Below the pieces are notes generated by a model, which was not told where the DNA came from, did not search any database, and was given only the letters and a program-made list of their open reading frames with translations. The position numbers and the translations under genes were made by a program. From assembly GCF_033115175.1 (NCBI RefSeq), contig NC_084843.1, forward strand, positions 60,428,474 through 60,492,473: DNA of 64,000 nucleotides. Direction: 5' to 3'. Positions 22,993-34,490 of this stretch are shown piece by piece. The DNA comes from Lepus europaeus (taxonomy: Eukaryota > Chordata > Mammalia > Lagomorpha > Leporidae). Position 1 is the first letter of the stretch, and every line of letters begins with the position of its first letter.

Positions 22993-23120
22993 GCCGGCTG
23001 TGGACACAAGCAAGGGGTCTTCAGAGTCCGTGGAAAACGTGTAGCGTGCAAAAATTATGCGAGGACTTCAAAATTGTTTCGCACCAGAATAGTCTCATCT
23101 TGCAATCCCATTTCCCGTGA
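22993..23120. mobile_element. Mariner-like short DNA transposon remnant
   Basis: Left end 'ggggtcttcagagtccgtgg' plus 'aaaa' and right end 'tttcccgtgactgtttgggc' are imperfect inverted repeats. Between them 'gcaaaaattatgcgaggact' and 'tcaaaattgtttcgcaccag' recall the body of the element at about 39188-39375. Confidence 0.5.
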
Positions 23121-23919
23121 CTGTTTGGGCACGGCTTTGTCTGTAAGGCAGTTGCTGGCCCTCTGGTCGTCATTGTCCACAGTGCGCTGGGGCCACGCTG
23201 GCCCTCGCCGGGCTGCGGGGCTCCACCGAGGGGACTCAGGGGGCTGGCGTGGAACATGGGCCCCAGCGGCGGCAGAGGCCTGTCAGTGTGAATATCATTC
23301 CGGTTTATTCTGCGGGATCAGCTGGTGCTTGCTTCTCGCTATAAATTCCGCTGAGTGCGGGCCCTGCTATGGCTCCAGTGTCCCCGCGGGGCCAGCATTT
23401 GGTCTGGGACCCCCTGACCGATGGAAAGGTAACACATGCCCGGGGCGGGATTGGAAACTGGGCAGGAGCCACGCTTGAAATGCAAAAAGAAACAGGCGAG
23501 GCTCCCTTTCATCACCCCTTTGATTCAGTCCCACGCACTGAAAATAGCATCATGGCGGTGCCACGCAGGCAGTGCGGTCGGCTAGTGCGCTTTTGCACGC
23601 TGGTCTTTTTTTTTTTTTTTTGCACAAAGTCTTCTGAACACCCGCATGTGTGGGATGCTCAGAGTGCCTCTCAGGGTGCACCAGGGCCAGAGCCGCCTCC
23701 GCCTGGGGGCCCCGCTGACCTGCAGCCCGACGCTGCCCTCCTGCCTCCTGCCGCTACTCCCCACTTGCCTTGGGGCAGGACCAGGGGCCTGGGAAGTGGA
23801 CACTGGCCCCGCACACAGGCTCAGAGCCCGCTGCAGCCCCACTGTGTACCGCCCTAGCAGGGAAAGCAGGGAGCTGGCGAGCCGGTGCACGGGTGACACC
23901 CCTGTCCTCTGCCTTCCAG

Positions 23920-23997
23920 CCCAGGTGAACCGGCTGCCCTTCTTCATCAACCACTTCTTTGACACGTACCTGCTCATCAGCGAGGACACGCCTGTCG
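23920..23997 (+). CDS. CDH23: CDH23 exon 3: N-terminus of cadherin repeat EC1
   Basis: This exon is flanked by acceptor ctgccttccag (AG 23918-23919) and donor GTGAGT (23998-24003). It is 78 nt, begins and ends in phase 1, and joins exon 2 without a frame break. The junction codon reads GCC (Ala), followed by CAG GTG AAC CGG, so the mature protein would start at Gln and contain NRLPFFINHFFDTYLLI and then SEDTPVG. This matches the start of EC1 in human CDH23 nearly residue for residue; the Ile in FFINHFF is Thr in the human sequence I recall. EC1 is the domain that binds the tip of protocadherin-15 to form the tip link. Asn-3 and Arg-4 of the mature chain, described as part of the unusual N-terminal calcium site, are present. 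The exon ends inside the segment before the first DxD-type calcium motifs, which lie in later exons outside this window. Confidence 0.95.
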
Positions 23998-26514
23998 GTG
24001 AGTAGGCGTGGGGCCGGTGGGCACGCGGGGTGGCACGGGGGTAGGGGGTCGCGGAGGGGGAGTCCATCTTCCACCCGTTACTAGACCATCTTCCAGAGCG
24101 CTCCTCGGACCCTGCTCACGTGCTCTGGGGATGGGACGCTCAGCGTCCCCGAAGGTGGCCTGTTCCAGCAGAGGCGAGTGTGAAATGTGGACGTCACTCG
24201 GCTTGCAGTGCACGCGCCCGTGGGCACTTGTGGAGGCTGTTGTGGCGGAGCTTGTTCTGTGGCCGTGTGCACCTCTCTGATTGCTGCGTTGCCTGCGCCG
24301 AGTATGCCTGGTTTTGTCGTACGACCAGAAGCATCCTGTGCCTCCCCACCCCCCTAGCTTGAGACATCCAGGCCTGCTGGGCCCAGCTTCCAGGTCTGTG
24401 TGTGTTCACCCTTCGCCCTAGCTCAGCTGTAGGGACCCCAAAGCTTCCCAGGAGATGGGGGCTGAGTTGCAGGTGTGTGGCTGGCCGCTGTGCTGGGAGG
24501 AAGGTGCGTGTGTCTGGGGGTACGGGGCAGACAGCAGCACCTGAAGAGGTTCTTTCCTCTCCACCCCTGCGGATGCAAACCCCTGCCCCTCTCGTTATGG
24601 GGCTCCTCATGCTAGGTGGGTGAAGGGTGGGAGCTGTGTGCTGGGGGCTGCGGGCGTCCGGAGCAGCGTGGGGCATCTTCTTGAAGCCTCACTTGTAGCT
24701 GAAAATGAGATGGGACCCTGGCTCGGAGAGGGGCGTGGTCTTGAGGTCTGTGGCCGCCGGGTCCGTTCAGAGGCTCTTCCTGTAAATCCACGCGGGGGTG
24801 CGCGGTGGAGTGGACACGCAGCCCTTCCCAGAACATCTCTGTGGCCTCAGATGGGGGCCTCAGGTGGCCCAGGCCCTGTCCTGCTGTTTGTGGGGGCCCC
24901 CTGGGGGAGGCTGTCCTGCAGGGGAGGCCGGGCGCGGCAGGTGTGTGTTGTGGGATTGTCCTCACGGCCGGGACTCCGGTGGCAGCGGTGACGGATCCGT
25001 GGGCTGCAGGTGGACGTGAGGGTGGTGATTAGGATCTGGGTGTTCGAGGGCCATCCAGGAAGGAGGTGGCCTGGGACGCGTCCAAAGGCAGAGCTCACCC
25101 TGCGCCTGTGGATAGCACCCTTGCGAGTCTCTGGGGAACTCGCTGAGCCGTTTGCACGCAGCCTTCTGGACTGGGTGGGGGAAGCTGGGGGCGCTGGTTT
25201 GTTGAACAGCTGTGTCCTGCCCTCCGCAGTGCTGGCATGGCGCCGCAGAGCGGGCCCCCAGCTCGTGTGTGTGGCTGAGCAGGTGCGTGGCGAGCGGCGC
25301 CCATCACCGCTTGTGCAGCAGTCGTCAGTATCAGGCTGACTGGGTGCCCCTGGGCGCCAGGCCCAGGGACGGAGGCCCCGGGGCAACCAGACGGGTGGGT
25401 AACGAAACCAGGGCCTGGGGTGCTAGGGACTGAGCGAGATGTCTGGTTAAGCTCTGGTAGACAGAGAGGCGGAGGGGTTTTGGAACGTGGTGGAGATCCC
25501 AGCAGGTGCACCTTCCGGTTCGTTCTGCTGCTTCCTGCGTGGTCCGTCCTCCCTTTGGGCCTCATCTGCTGGTGGAGACTCCTTTGCAGGGGAAGGGACG
25601 GCCTGGGCACGGGTAGGCTGCTGAGGCAGGGGCATGGCCAGCTCCTCGCTGACCTGGGGCCGACTGGCGGAAGTGAAGACCCCTCTGGGGTGAGCAGGGC
25701 CCCCACTTGACCCCACAGTGCCGTGCACCGTCCTGAGCGTCCTCTGATGGCGATGGCGGGAAGCGCACCTTGGCCGGTGCTGATCGTGATGAGCCCTGGG
25801 CCGTGTGCCCGCCCAGCGAGCCCTCCAGCAGCCTCTGCGCCATTACCTTTGGCTCCGGCTCGCCATCGTCTTCTGCAGACGCCAGCATCGATCGGCTTCC
25901 GGGAGCAGCTGCCAGGGCCCCAGCTCTGTTAAGGCTGCACTTGGCAGTCACAGCAGGGGCATCTGTCTAGTGCCGTTGGGATTGATCCCTGGCTCTGGGG
26001 GCCATGGGGCTGGGGCAGGGTTGGGGGGAGGGGCTCAGTGAGCTGGAAGTCAGCTCTGCTCTTCTTGCTGGGAGGGGATGGGTCCCCGGCCAGCTCCACC
26101 CCTCCCAACTTCTTGCCTGCCTTTTGCATGCGGATGAGGGCAGCACGGGGTGAGGTCCGGATGCAGCTGTTGTCCTCGCTGTGTGACCTTGGGCACAGCG
26201 CCGCACTTTGCTCCGTGTCGCCAATGAGGAGGCATTGGAAAGATGGGCCCCTGGGCCTTGGCTTGAGCAGCCTGGGCAGCCCTGCACATTCCCAGGCCCC
26301 CAGGTGAAACAGGCCTGGAGCCCCCCACTGAGCACTGGCACCTGTGTGGCTTTGGGCACTACAGAGGGTGGACATACATTCATGTGGACAGGGCAGGCTC
26401 TGTGAGTGCAGGCCCTGGCTGACAGCAGCCAGCATACGGTGAGGGTAGAGGCTTCCAGTCCAGGGGACTGGCCTTTCGCCTGCCATGTGGGGTGGAGGTG
26501 GGGGTGGGGTCTAG

Positions 26515-26645
26515 AGATTTGACTTTGGGGCTTGGCTCTCGCTAACCATTTGCTCTCTGAGTCTCAGTATTCCAATCTGTAGAATGGGGGTGGGCTACTC
26601 CCCTCAGTGGGTTGGTGGGAAGTTCCCATACAATCCCACAAACTC
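26515..26645 (+). mobile_element. MIR SINE fragment
   Basis: 'ctctctgagtctcagtattc', 'caatctgtagaatgggggtg' and the following spacer match the MIR 3' half. A second weak MIR trace ('cgctgtgtgaccttgggcac') is at about 26178-26197. Confidence 0.75.
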
Positions 26646-27680
26646 CAGAACCTCTACACCTGGGATGATGTGTGCACCTGTAGGGAGAGCCTATGAATGT
26701 CCAGGAATGGGTGGCGGGGCCATCCTGCCAGCCACTGGCTGAGCTGTGTCAAGGGTCAGGGTCAGGGCCAGTAGCTGGAGGTGGAGCCCAAGCCGGCTGC
26801 CAGTGTTGGCTCCCAGAGGCCAGAGCTGTGGGCAGAATGGGTGTCCAGCTCTGGGGCTGACCCTCCAGCGCCTGCTCGGACACCTGGCGAGGAGGAACAC
26901 GTGGGCCCGTCTGGACCGCCTGTGCGCTGGGCCTGACCTGACTGCTGGAGCCTCCCGGGTCCTGAGGATGGAGCACATCCCAGAGACTAGAGTCTCGGAC
27001 TCTACTGTGCTGGCCGCACTGTCAAGACTGCGTCCTGAGCGTTTTCCTGCATTCGTCCATTTTTTGAGTTGCTTTAAGAACTGGAGGTCAAGTGTGGCTG
27101 TGGGCTCTGTCCATGTGAACGCGTCTCCTGTTAGGGGCGGGGACTCGGACCCACCCTGACTTCCTGAACCTGCCCCCTCTTCACATTTCCGGGAGCGGGC
27201 CGGGGGCAGGGAGCAGAGCACGGGGCCCGGCATGGCCACCGAGATCCCGGCGCTATCTCTGCACCTGTCTCGGGCTCCATTTCCTTCTGCCTGATGAGCT
27301 ACTTGAAGACCATCTCCTTCCAGGGAAGACAGAAGCCAAATGATGTCATTAAGTAGCCTGCTTCCCCAGACAGGGTCCCTGGTCTTGCTTCCAGAGCGAG
27401 CATCAGTCTGTATCAGAGGGGGGCCAGCTGTGTGCGGTCAGGCGAGGGCAGAGCCGTGGCTCAATCCCTGGGCAGGCTGGTTGGTGTCCCTACCCTGTGG
27501 CCTTGGCTGTGAGCAGCGAATGGCCTCAGCGCACCTGTAGGATGAGGGATGGGCACAGTTCTGCCTCCAAATCTCCAAACACCCCTCCAGTGTTGCCCAA
27601 GCCAAGTGCACCCCCAGCCTCCATGCTGCTGAATCTGATGGTAAAGTCTCAGGCCTGTGCCCTTGTAGCAGTTGATTTTA

Positions 27681-27993
27681 TTTGTTTATTTAGAAAGTCA
27701 GAGTTACGGAGAGTGGGATAGGGGAGAGAGAAAGTCTCCTATCCACTGGTTCACTTTCCAAACGGCCGCAACAGCCAGCACTGGGCCAGGCTGAAGCCAG
27801 GAGCCAGGAGCTTCTTCTGGGTCTCCTACATGGGTTCAGGGGCCCAAGCACTTGGGCCATCTTTTGCTGCTTTCCCAGGCCATTAGCAGGGAGCTGGATC
27901 TGAAGTGGAGCTGCTGGGACTCAAACCAGCACCCATACAGGATGTTGGCATCACAGGCAGCAACTTTACCCGCTACACTGCAATGCAGGTCCC
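27681..27993 (-). mobile_element. C-repeat SINE (older CSINE), full length
   Basis: Antisense copy from 'tttgtttatttagaaagtca' to 'ccgctacactgcaatgcagg'. Imperfect duplications AGCAGTTGATTTT (27668-27680) and AGAAGTTGATTTT flank it. Confidence 0.92.
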
Positions 27994-29039
27994 AAGAAGT
28001 TGATTTTTTTTCCACTCTCTTCTCCTTCTCAGCCTCTGTGCTCCCACACCCCCTCCAGCTCTTGACCCTGGAGGGCACTGGGGCTGGGCTCTCACTTCTT
28101 CTCCACCGTCTCACCCCCATGGTGCCCTCGCCCAGCCTCGTGCTGCTACCCGCTACCCTGAGCTGGCAACCCCCGGGCTCCCTCCCAACCCCGTGCTTCC
28201 CCTGAGTAAGGGGACCGCCCTGGCCCCAGCCCAGCCAATGCTGCACTCCACCTCCCCCCAAACATCTGCCCCTCCAGCAGCCTTTCCACCCAGCCATCGA
28301 CCAAGGCCAGAGCCATGCCTGGTCCTTACCTCTCAACCCACAGCCAGTCGCCCTGAAATCCCACTGGGTCTGCCTTTAGGCCTTTAGAAGAGTCTTTTCA
28401 CTTCTCCATCAATCCTGTCCAGAAGCTGCCGCCTCTGGGCAGCCCTCCTGGGCCCCTCCAGGCATGGGTTAAGGTGCTGCTTCCTTTGCTGTCGAGGGCC
28501 GGGTCCTCCCCTCTGCTCGTGCCAGTCGCTCTCTATCATCTTGGACTGTGGATGCACCCAGGTGACTGGGCCGTCTGTGTCCCCAGCCCTGTACCTGGCT
28601 TGTGCCTGGAACTTGGGGTCCCTCGGGAAGGAATGTCTGGGCTCCATGAGAGGGTAGGGGACTCTCCCCGCCCCCGACCTGTGCAGGAACCGTGATCATG
28701 AGGGAGGGCTGGCCGCCGGGGAGCGGGCCCAGGAGAGAGCTTTCTGCAGATGGCACAGATGCCATGCGTGCCGTGCGTGCGAGTGGCGAGGCCCGCACTG
28801 TGCCAGGGCTTGTATTTTTGTCACCCTGGCTGCCCGCTGGAGCTGGATGTGGCACATTTGCTGGGGACTCGAGGGGCACTGAGCACTGGCTGGCCCTGGG
28901 GGAGGGAGCAGCACGAGCCTGGCCTGGAGACACAGAGCTGTTACCTCAGCTGCCACCCTCAGACCTCAGGCCCTGGAGGAGGCAGAGTCCCCCTCCCTGC
29001 TGCTAACTGCCTCCCTCCCCGAGTGCCTCCGGGAAGGAC

Positions 29040-29245
29040 GAGAGCCCCCAGTTCTCCAGCCCTGCCAACACCTTCTATACCTGGCGCCTCCCTCCCAGCT
29101 CGCCACAGTGCCTTTGCTCATTCCGTTCCTTCCACCGGGTGTGCCCCTTTCTTTCCCTGTCTGGTGAGCTCCCACTCAGCGCTCAAGGAGCAGCTCAGGG
29201 GTCCCCGTTCCCTCACGCCACCCCTGTGTGGGTCTTGTTGCTGCC
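29040..29245 (+). mobile_element. L2 LINE fragment
   Basis: 'cacagtgcctttgctcattc', 'cgttccttccaccgggtgtg', 'gtgagctcccactcagcgct', 'caaggagcagctcaggggtc' follow the 3' region of L2. Confidence 0.7.
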
Positions 29246-29284
29246 AGGAAAGCGCTGGGCACACTGAGGTCGTTTGGAGTTGAC

Positions 29285-29345
29285 CTCCTGTCGGGCTGTT
29301 CCTTTTGACTTATTAAGGTGATTAATGCTGACCCTGGAGCGAGCA
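29285..29345. promoter_or_regulatory. Candidate conserved element (short)
   Basis: AT-rich 'ttgacttattaaggtgatta' then 'atgctgacc' in GC-rich surroundings, with overlapping TTATTAA and GATTAAT motifs. No repeat match. Confidence 0.2.
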
Positions 29346-29689
29346 TCTTGGCGCTTATACACAGCGCGAGGGTGCAGAGCGCTCCTGCCAGCTGTGGTTT
29401 CTCCCTGCCCGCCCGCGCCCCTGCCAGTGCTGTCAGCGCATGGGCTCCTGCAGGTGCCCGTGACTCAGAGAGGCGACTTTGGCTCCTGCACACAGCGGGA
29501 CGAGCTGGGCCTCCCCATTGTCTGTGCCACACGCGGGGCCGGGCACAGGGTGGCCCCGGCAGGTATGGATGACTGGCCGACTCCCCTCCCCTGGCCTCCC
29601 CATCCCTCTGCTTGTCATCGAGGAGGGTGCATGTGGAGCTGCCATTCCCAGGCCAAGTCCCCAGCATGCCTGAGCGTCCAGAGCTGCGG

Positions 29690-29875
29690 CGAAGCTGATG
29701 CTGCCCAGGCTAATCACCTCGGCAGGTGAATTAGTCTTGTCGGGAGCCATTGCGGTGGGAGTACTGGATTCCTGAGGCTGGGTCGGGCCTGGGCAGCGCC
29801 TGGCACCGCGGCCACGCGGTGCCGATTAATCTCTCTGCCAACTCCATCAATGCCCAGCTGTTTCATCTGGACCTG
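29690..29875. promoter_or_regulatory. Candidate conserved element with GATTA/TAATC motifs
   Basis: 'caggctaatcacctcggcag', 'gtgaattagtcttgtcggga', 'gcggtgccgattaatctctc', 'tccatcaatgcccagctgtt'. The TAATC cores are of the kind bound by OTX/CRX-type homeodomains and CAGCTG is an E-box. No repeat family matches; regulatory function is inference only. Confidence 0.28.
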
Positions 29876-30204
29876 GGGAGAGCAGTTCTCGGGTGGGCTG
29901 GCCCGTGTCAGCATCTTGGCCAACGGAGGAGCTGTGCGCTTGCAAACACACCGACGCCTTCCACGGCGTGGAGTGGGCCCTGAGGGCCAAGTGGGCAGCC
30001 GATGCGTGGTGTGTGTGTGGGGGGGGGGTGAGGCAGTCGGGCTCAGACTGGAAGGCGTGGAAGGGGCTGTGAGAGGGGAATCTCGCAGGGGTGTGGGCCT
30101 TTCTGGGACTGGTCTCTGCATACGGTGCTCCGGAAGGGGCGGGGCCCCCTCTCAGGGCCCTGTTCCTCCCCCTCTCTCCCTCATCCCCCCCTTCTCTCCC
30201 TCCC

Positions 30205-30455
30205 CTCCTTATTTGAGAGGTCGGCGCGCACACACACACAGCCCTTCCATCTGCTGGTTCACCTCCCAAATGCCTGCAAGGGCCAGGGGTCGGCCAAAGC
30301 AGGGAGCCAGGAGTCGAATCCCATGTGGGTGGCAGGGATCCAACTACCTGAGCCTCCCAGGGTGTGCATTAGCAGGAGCTGGAGCTGGCTGTTGGACCCT
30401 GGCGCTCTGCTTATGGGACACAGGCGTATTAACCCCTACATCACAGGCCTGCCCC
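30205..30455 (-). mobile_element. C-repeat SINE (old subtype)
   Basis: 'ccttccatctgctggttcac', 'gtgggtggcagggatccaac', 'tgtgcattagcaggagctgg', 'attaacccctacatcacagg'. The 5'-side A tail has turned into a short CA tract. Confidence 0.82.
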
Positions 30456-30473
30456 CACCCCTGTTTTCTTATT

Positions 30474-30811
30474 TATTTTTGTAAGGTTTATGTATTTATT
30501 TGAAAGGCAGAGTGACAGCGAGAGAGCAAGAGGGAGAGACAGAGAGAGAACTTCCATCTGCTGGGTCACTCTCCAAATGGGGGCGATGGTCAGGGCTGGG
30601 CCAGGCCAGAGCCGGGAGCCAGCAGCTCTATCCGGGTCTCCTATGTGGGTACAAGGGCTCAAGCACTTGGGCCACCTTCTGCTGCTTTCCCAGGGGCATT
30701 AACAGGGAGCTGGATCAGAAGCCGAGCAGCCTGTCCTCAGACTGGTGCTCAAGTGTGGGATGTCGGTGTCATGGGTGGCAGCTTGACCCATTGTGCCACC
30801 CGCCAGCCCCC
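30474..30811 (-). mobile_element. C-repeat SINE (older CSINE)
   Basis: Antisense copy starting 'gtttatgtatttatttgaaa' and ending 'cattgtgccacccgccagcc'. It abuts the preceding and following copies, making a three-SINE cluster in one orientation. Confidence 0.9.
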
Positions 30812-30821
30812 AACCCCTTCT

Positions 30822-31159
30822 TTTTTTTTTTGTTTAGTTTTATTTTAAAGATGTATTTATTTATTTCGAAGTCAGAGTTACACAGAGAAGGAGAGGCAGA
30901 GAGAGAGGTCTTCCATTCACTGGTTCACTCCCCAAATGGCTGCAATGGCCGCAGCTTTGCTGATTGGAAGCCCGGAGCTTCTTCTGGGTCTCCCACATGG
31001 GTGCAGGGGCCCAAGGACTTGGGCCATCTTCTACTGCTTGCCCAGGCCATAGCAGAGAGTTGGATCGGAAGTGGAGCAGCTGGGATTCGAACTAGCGTCC
31101 ACATGGGATGCCAGCACTGCAGGTGGAGACTTTACCCGCTATGCCACAGTGCTGGCCCC
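30822..31159 (-). mobile_element. C-repeat SINE (older CSINE), full length
   Basis: Runs from the T tract to 'gctatgccacagtgctggcc'. Flanks 'aaccccttcttt' and 'agccccttgcttcttt' look like a decayed target-site duplication. Confidence 0.93.
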
Positions 31160-31599
31160 AGCCCCTTGCTTCTTTAAAAGGAAGAAGCCTCAGGGTGAGA
31201 AGTATTTTTCTCTTCACACAGGGTTCTTTAGGACTGATATAGACACGAGGGGGCTGTGGCACCCCAGAGCCACTCCTTGGCGAGGGCTGGGTACAAAGCT
31301 ATGGGAACCCTGGGTGCAGAGGGCTGTGGCTGTGAACAGCCAGTGTGTCTGAAGTCCCAGTGGGCTGTGTGCTCTCTGCAGGCCTGGCTGTCTGTGCAGT
31401 GCCAGCTGTGTTAGATAGGAGCATGGCGGGGGTGGGAAATCCTCCCCTTTGGTTGGAATTGAGGTCCGCGCCGGCGGGGCAGGGGTGGACACCAGTCTGT
31501 GTTCCCCACCCGCGCTTTGGCCCCCACCTGAAGGTTCCTCTCTGCTAAGGGCCTCTCACTGGGCAATTTGATAGCTACTCTTTAATCCAACGTTCTGCC

Positions 31600-31735
31600 C
31601 ATCACTAGCCACGGGCTCAGTTTGCTCGTCTGTAAAGTGGGGACAATCATCCCGAATTCGAGTCTTTGGGTCTCTGAGCCTATTGAGTGAGCAAACTGTG
31701 AACTCCCAGGACCGTGTCTGGCACAGGGCACATCC
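31600..31735 (+). mobile_element. MIR SINE fragment
   Basis: 'gggctcagtttgctcgtctg', 'taaagtggggacaatcatcc' and 'gtgtctggcacagggcac' give the MIR 3' half in order. Confidence 0.78.
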
Positions 31736-32310
31736 ACGCTGGCTTCTTCAGACCCGCTTGCTGGCTTCTAACCCCTGCACGCATGTGTGTCAGGGGACAT
31801 CGGATGTGTCGCATGGGCTTCCGGCCTCCCTAGGGAGGACCCACCTCTGGCTGGCCAGGCTACTGCAGGGCCGTTCAGGGGCTCTCGGAACTGACAACCA
31901 GGGGACCACACCTGGAAGGTGGCCAGACAGTCTGGCCGTGCGCTCACTGTGGCCGCCATGCGCGAATCCTCCCGCTCCTGGCTCCGTGCAGCCGTGCCCA
32001 GCTGGCCACGCACACAGCCTGTGTCTGTGCTCCTGCTGTGGGTGTGGGGGCACAGAGTGAGGGGCTGCCCCCACCAGCTGCTCCCAATGGGGGAATCTCC
32101 AAAGACAGGCAAGGAGGGGGCACACGAGGCACCCCATGCAGAGACAGCAAAAGCTCAGGACAGAGGCACTATTTGCACAGCACGTGTTAAAATAAACACA
32201 GCGTGTGCGACAGGAAGAGACCCGGTCCCACCCAGCCCATCGATGGACCCCGCCACGCATTAGGGGCACGGGAGTACCCTAGTGGGCTTACATTTTATGA
32301 ATGTCAATGA

Positions 32311-32603
32311 ATTAATTTGTTTTTATTTGAAAGTCAGAAAAAGAAAGGCACAGAGAAAGATCTTGCTAGTTCACTCTCCGAATGCCTATGACGGCCAGGG
32401 AAGAGCCAGGCCGAAACAGGAGCCTGGAATTCCATCCGGGTCTCTCACATGGGTGGCAAAGACCCAAGGACTTGGGGCATCACCTGCTGCCTCCCAGGCT
32501 GCACATTAGCAAGAAACAGAGTTGGGACTGGAACCCAGAGTCCCAGTATGGGATATGTGTATCTCAAGTGGGGTCTTTACCTGCTTTGCCAAATGTCCAT
32601 CCC
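32311..32603 (-). mobile_element. C-repeat SINE (old subtype)
   Basis: 'aatttgtttttatttgaaag', 'catgggtggcaaagacccaa', 'cctgctgcctcccaggctgc', 'gggactggaacccagagtcc'. It ends near 'gccaaatgtccatccc'. Confidence 0.85.
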
Positions 32604-32636
32604 TTATTGTTTCAATTTTTATTTGGAACTAACCAT

Positions 32637-32966
32637 ATTTTTTAATAAAGATTTATTTATTTATTTGAAAGTCAGAGTTATGGAGAGGACTAGGCAGGAG
32701 CGAGAGAGAGAGAGAGAGGTCTTCCATCCACTGGTTCACTCCCCAAATGGCTGCAAAGCCGGGGCTAGGCCAGGCTGGAGCCAGAATCCAGGAGCTTCCT
32801 CTGGGTCTCCCACATGCAGGGCCCGAGGACTTGGGCCATCCTCCACTGCTTCCCCAGGCGCATTATCAGGGAGCTGGATCAGAAGTGGAGCATCCAGGAC
32901 TCCAACTGGAGCCTATTTGGGATGCTACACTGCAGGCGATGGATTTATCCACTGTGCTGGCCCCCA
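32637..32966 (-). mobile_element. C-repeat SINE (older CSINE) inside an old repeat
   Basis: 'aaagatttatttatttattt' through 'tatccactgtgctggccccc'. Flanks 'ggaactaacc' and 'agaactaatt' suggest a short decayed duplication. Confidence 0.92.
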
Positions 32967-33030
32967 GAACTAATTTTAGACTTACTAAAAAGTTACAAAA
33001 ATAGTAGATGCTTTCCCGTTTGCATACCCT
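32967..33030. mobile_element. Possible L1-type 3' fragment
   Basis: 'ttagacttactaaaaagtta' followed by 'caaaaatagtagatgctttc' and 'ccgtttgcatacccttc' resembles a common old L1-associated segment, apparently split from 'atttttatttggaactaacc' at 32615-32634 by the SINE. Confidence 0.4.
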
Positions 33031-33677
33031 TCAGCCGGCAGTGGCGGCAGGCAGGAGAGCAGCACGGACACGGCCTGTTAGTGATAGGCGGTCGTCACTA
33101 ACTCCCCAGCTCCCCGCTCATTCTTTTCCGCAGGCAGGAGGACTGTCAGCTTCTCTTCTAGCTGTGGCGTCGCGTGGGCAGGTGCAGCCATTCCCAGACG
33201 CCTCACCCCGCTGTACCCAGAGACACGTGCGCGGGTGTGCTCAGATTCACCCCTTTATACGGCACACGCCGTCCTGGGTGCTGCTCTGTGGGGCGCTGTT
33301 CCTGGTACTGGGGCTGTGAACCAGACAGACAGCAGCCCCATCCCGCTGGGCTGACCCACACCAGCACAGGGCAGAGTCCCGGGCGGGCGGTGGCAGCAGG
33401 GGTGGAAGTTCACAGCCGGCAGCGGGGGCGGGAGAGGGAGAGGGAGCTCCAGAGAGCTCCAGGACGGTGGATTGCAGTGTTTGTTTTGGTGCGGACATGT
33501 TTTGGCATCCAGGCACAGATTTCTGGAATACACGTTTTCAGAGAACTGGTTGAAAACACCTTGCATTCCCCACCTCTGCTTTCACCCCCAACCCAGGGCG
33601 TCTGGAAGGGGCTTTGGTGAGCCCCTGGGGGGTCTCTGTGGGATGGTTTGGTGACCCGTGTTCTGGTCAAAGAGCCC

Positions 33678-33760
33678 TATTTTACAGATGGAGAGACCAA
33701 GGCACAGTTGTGTTACTGTTGGGCTCCAGCTGCAGCAGGAAGGTCAGGGGCACTGCCCGT
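33678..33760 (-). mobile_element. MIR SINE fragment
   Basis: 'ctattttacagatggagaga' then 'ccaaggcacag' is the antisense MIR 3' motif. Immediately upstream (33270-33360) is another old fragment with 'gctgttcctggtactggggc'. Confidence 0.65.
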
Positions 33761-34344
33761 GCAGCTCTGGGGGTTGGTGGGGGTGGGGCAAACCCAGGAC
33801 CTGAACTTTGGAACGGAGGCTTAGGTGCCTCCCAGGTACCACAGTCGGGGGGTGGGGAGAGTGCCTGAGTGGGGGTGGGGTCAGTGTAGCTCAGAGGCTG
33901 CAGTGGTCAGTGAGGGGGTGGCTGGGTCTGTGCAGCCCAGGGCCCTGGGGCCTCGGTGCCCTCGCAGAGCCAGACTTCTCCTCTGTCTTTGGAGAGCTGG
34001 GGGAATGACTTGCAGAGCCCCAGTGGTCCGACTGCTTCTAGAGCCCTTGCCTCCTCTCTGCCTTTCTCCAGGACGGCACAGTCCCGCCCCCACCCCTGCG
34101 GGCAGTAGGACAGACAGATGCCCCCTCTCGGTGGTCCTGTGGGCTGCAGCTACAATGCCACTGCTGCTGACCACGCCGCAGCACCTGTGAGGGCCCTGTG
34201 GGGGCGTGGGAGGGACAGGACAGCAGGGATGACGGGGAGGTAGCCCCGGTCCTTGGTTCCATGCCCCTCAGAGTCCACCTCAGCTCCCTGTGTGCGTGTC
34301 CCCACTGACTCCTTGGAGCCGCTGGAGAAAGTGGGTCTCCCAGC

Positions 34345-34490
34345 TCCCATTTTGCACGTGAAGAAGCAGGGGCTCAGAGAGGTTCTTGAGCTGGTGCTGG
34401 GTCACACAGCTTATCTGGTTTGGAACTTGGACTTGAACACAGTGTTGCCTGACCACAGCCTGTGCACTTGACCACAGCTCTGGGCTTCTG
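34345..34490 (-). mobile_element. MIR SINE fragment
   Basis: 'cccattttgcacgtgaagaa', 'gcaggggctcagagaggttc', 'ctgggtcacacagcttatct', 'gaacttggacttgaacacag' are all antisense MIR blocks in order. Confidence 0.85.

Larger units (their letters stand above)
20383..23919 (+). other. CDH23: CDH23 intron 2
   Basis: This 3,537-bp intron has GT (20383) and AG (23918-23919) borders and separates two phase-1 coding exons. It is mostly pyrimidine-rich, GC-rich sequence. Recognisable content is a MIR (about 22.10-22.29 kb), an old LINE-like fragment (22.39-22.52 kb), a mariner-like remnant (22.99-23.12 kb), an unassigned moderately AT-rich piece (23.28-23.36 kb), and a T-run at 23607-23622. The remainder (20.4-22.1 kb, 22.5-23.0 kb) shows no clear feature. 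Confidence 0.88.

Noticed and set aside
22237..23013. 258-residue reverse-strand frame
   Set aside because: It covers MIR and old LINE-like sequence; no homology recognised.
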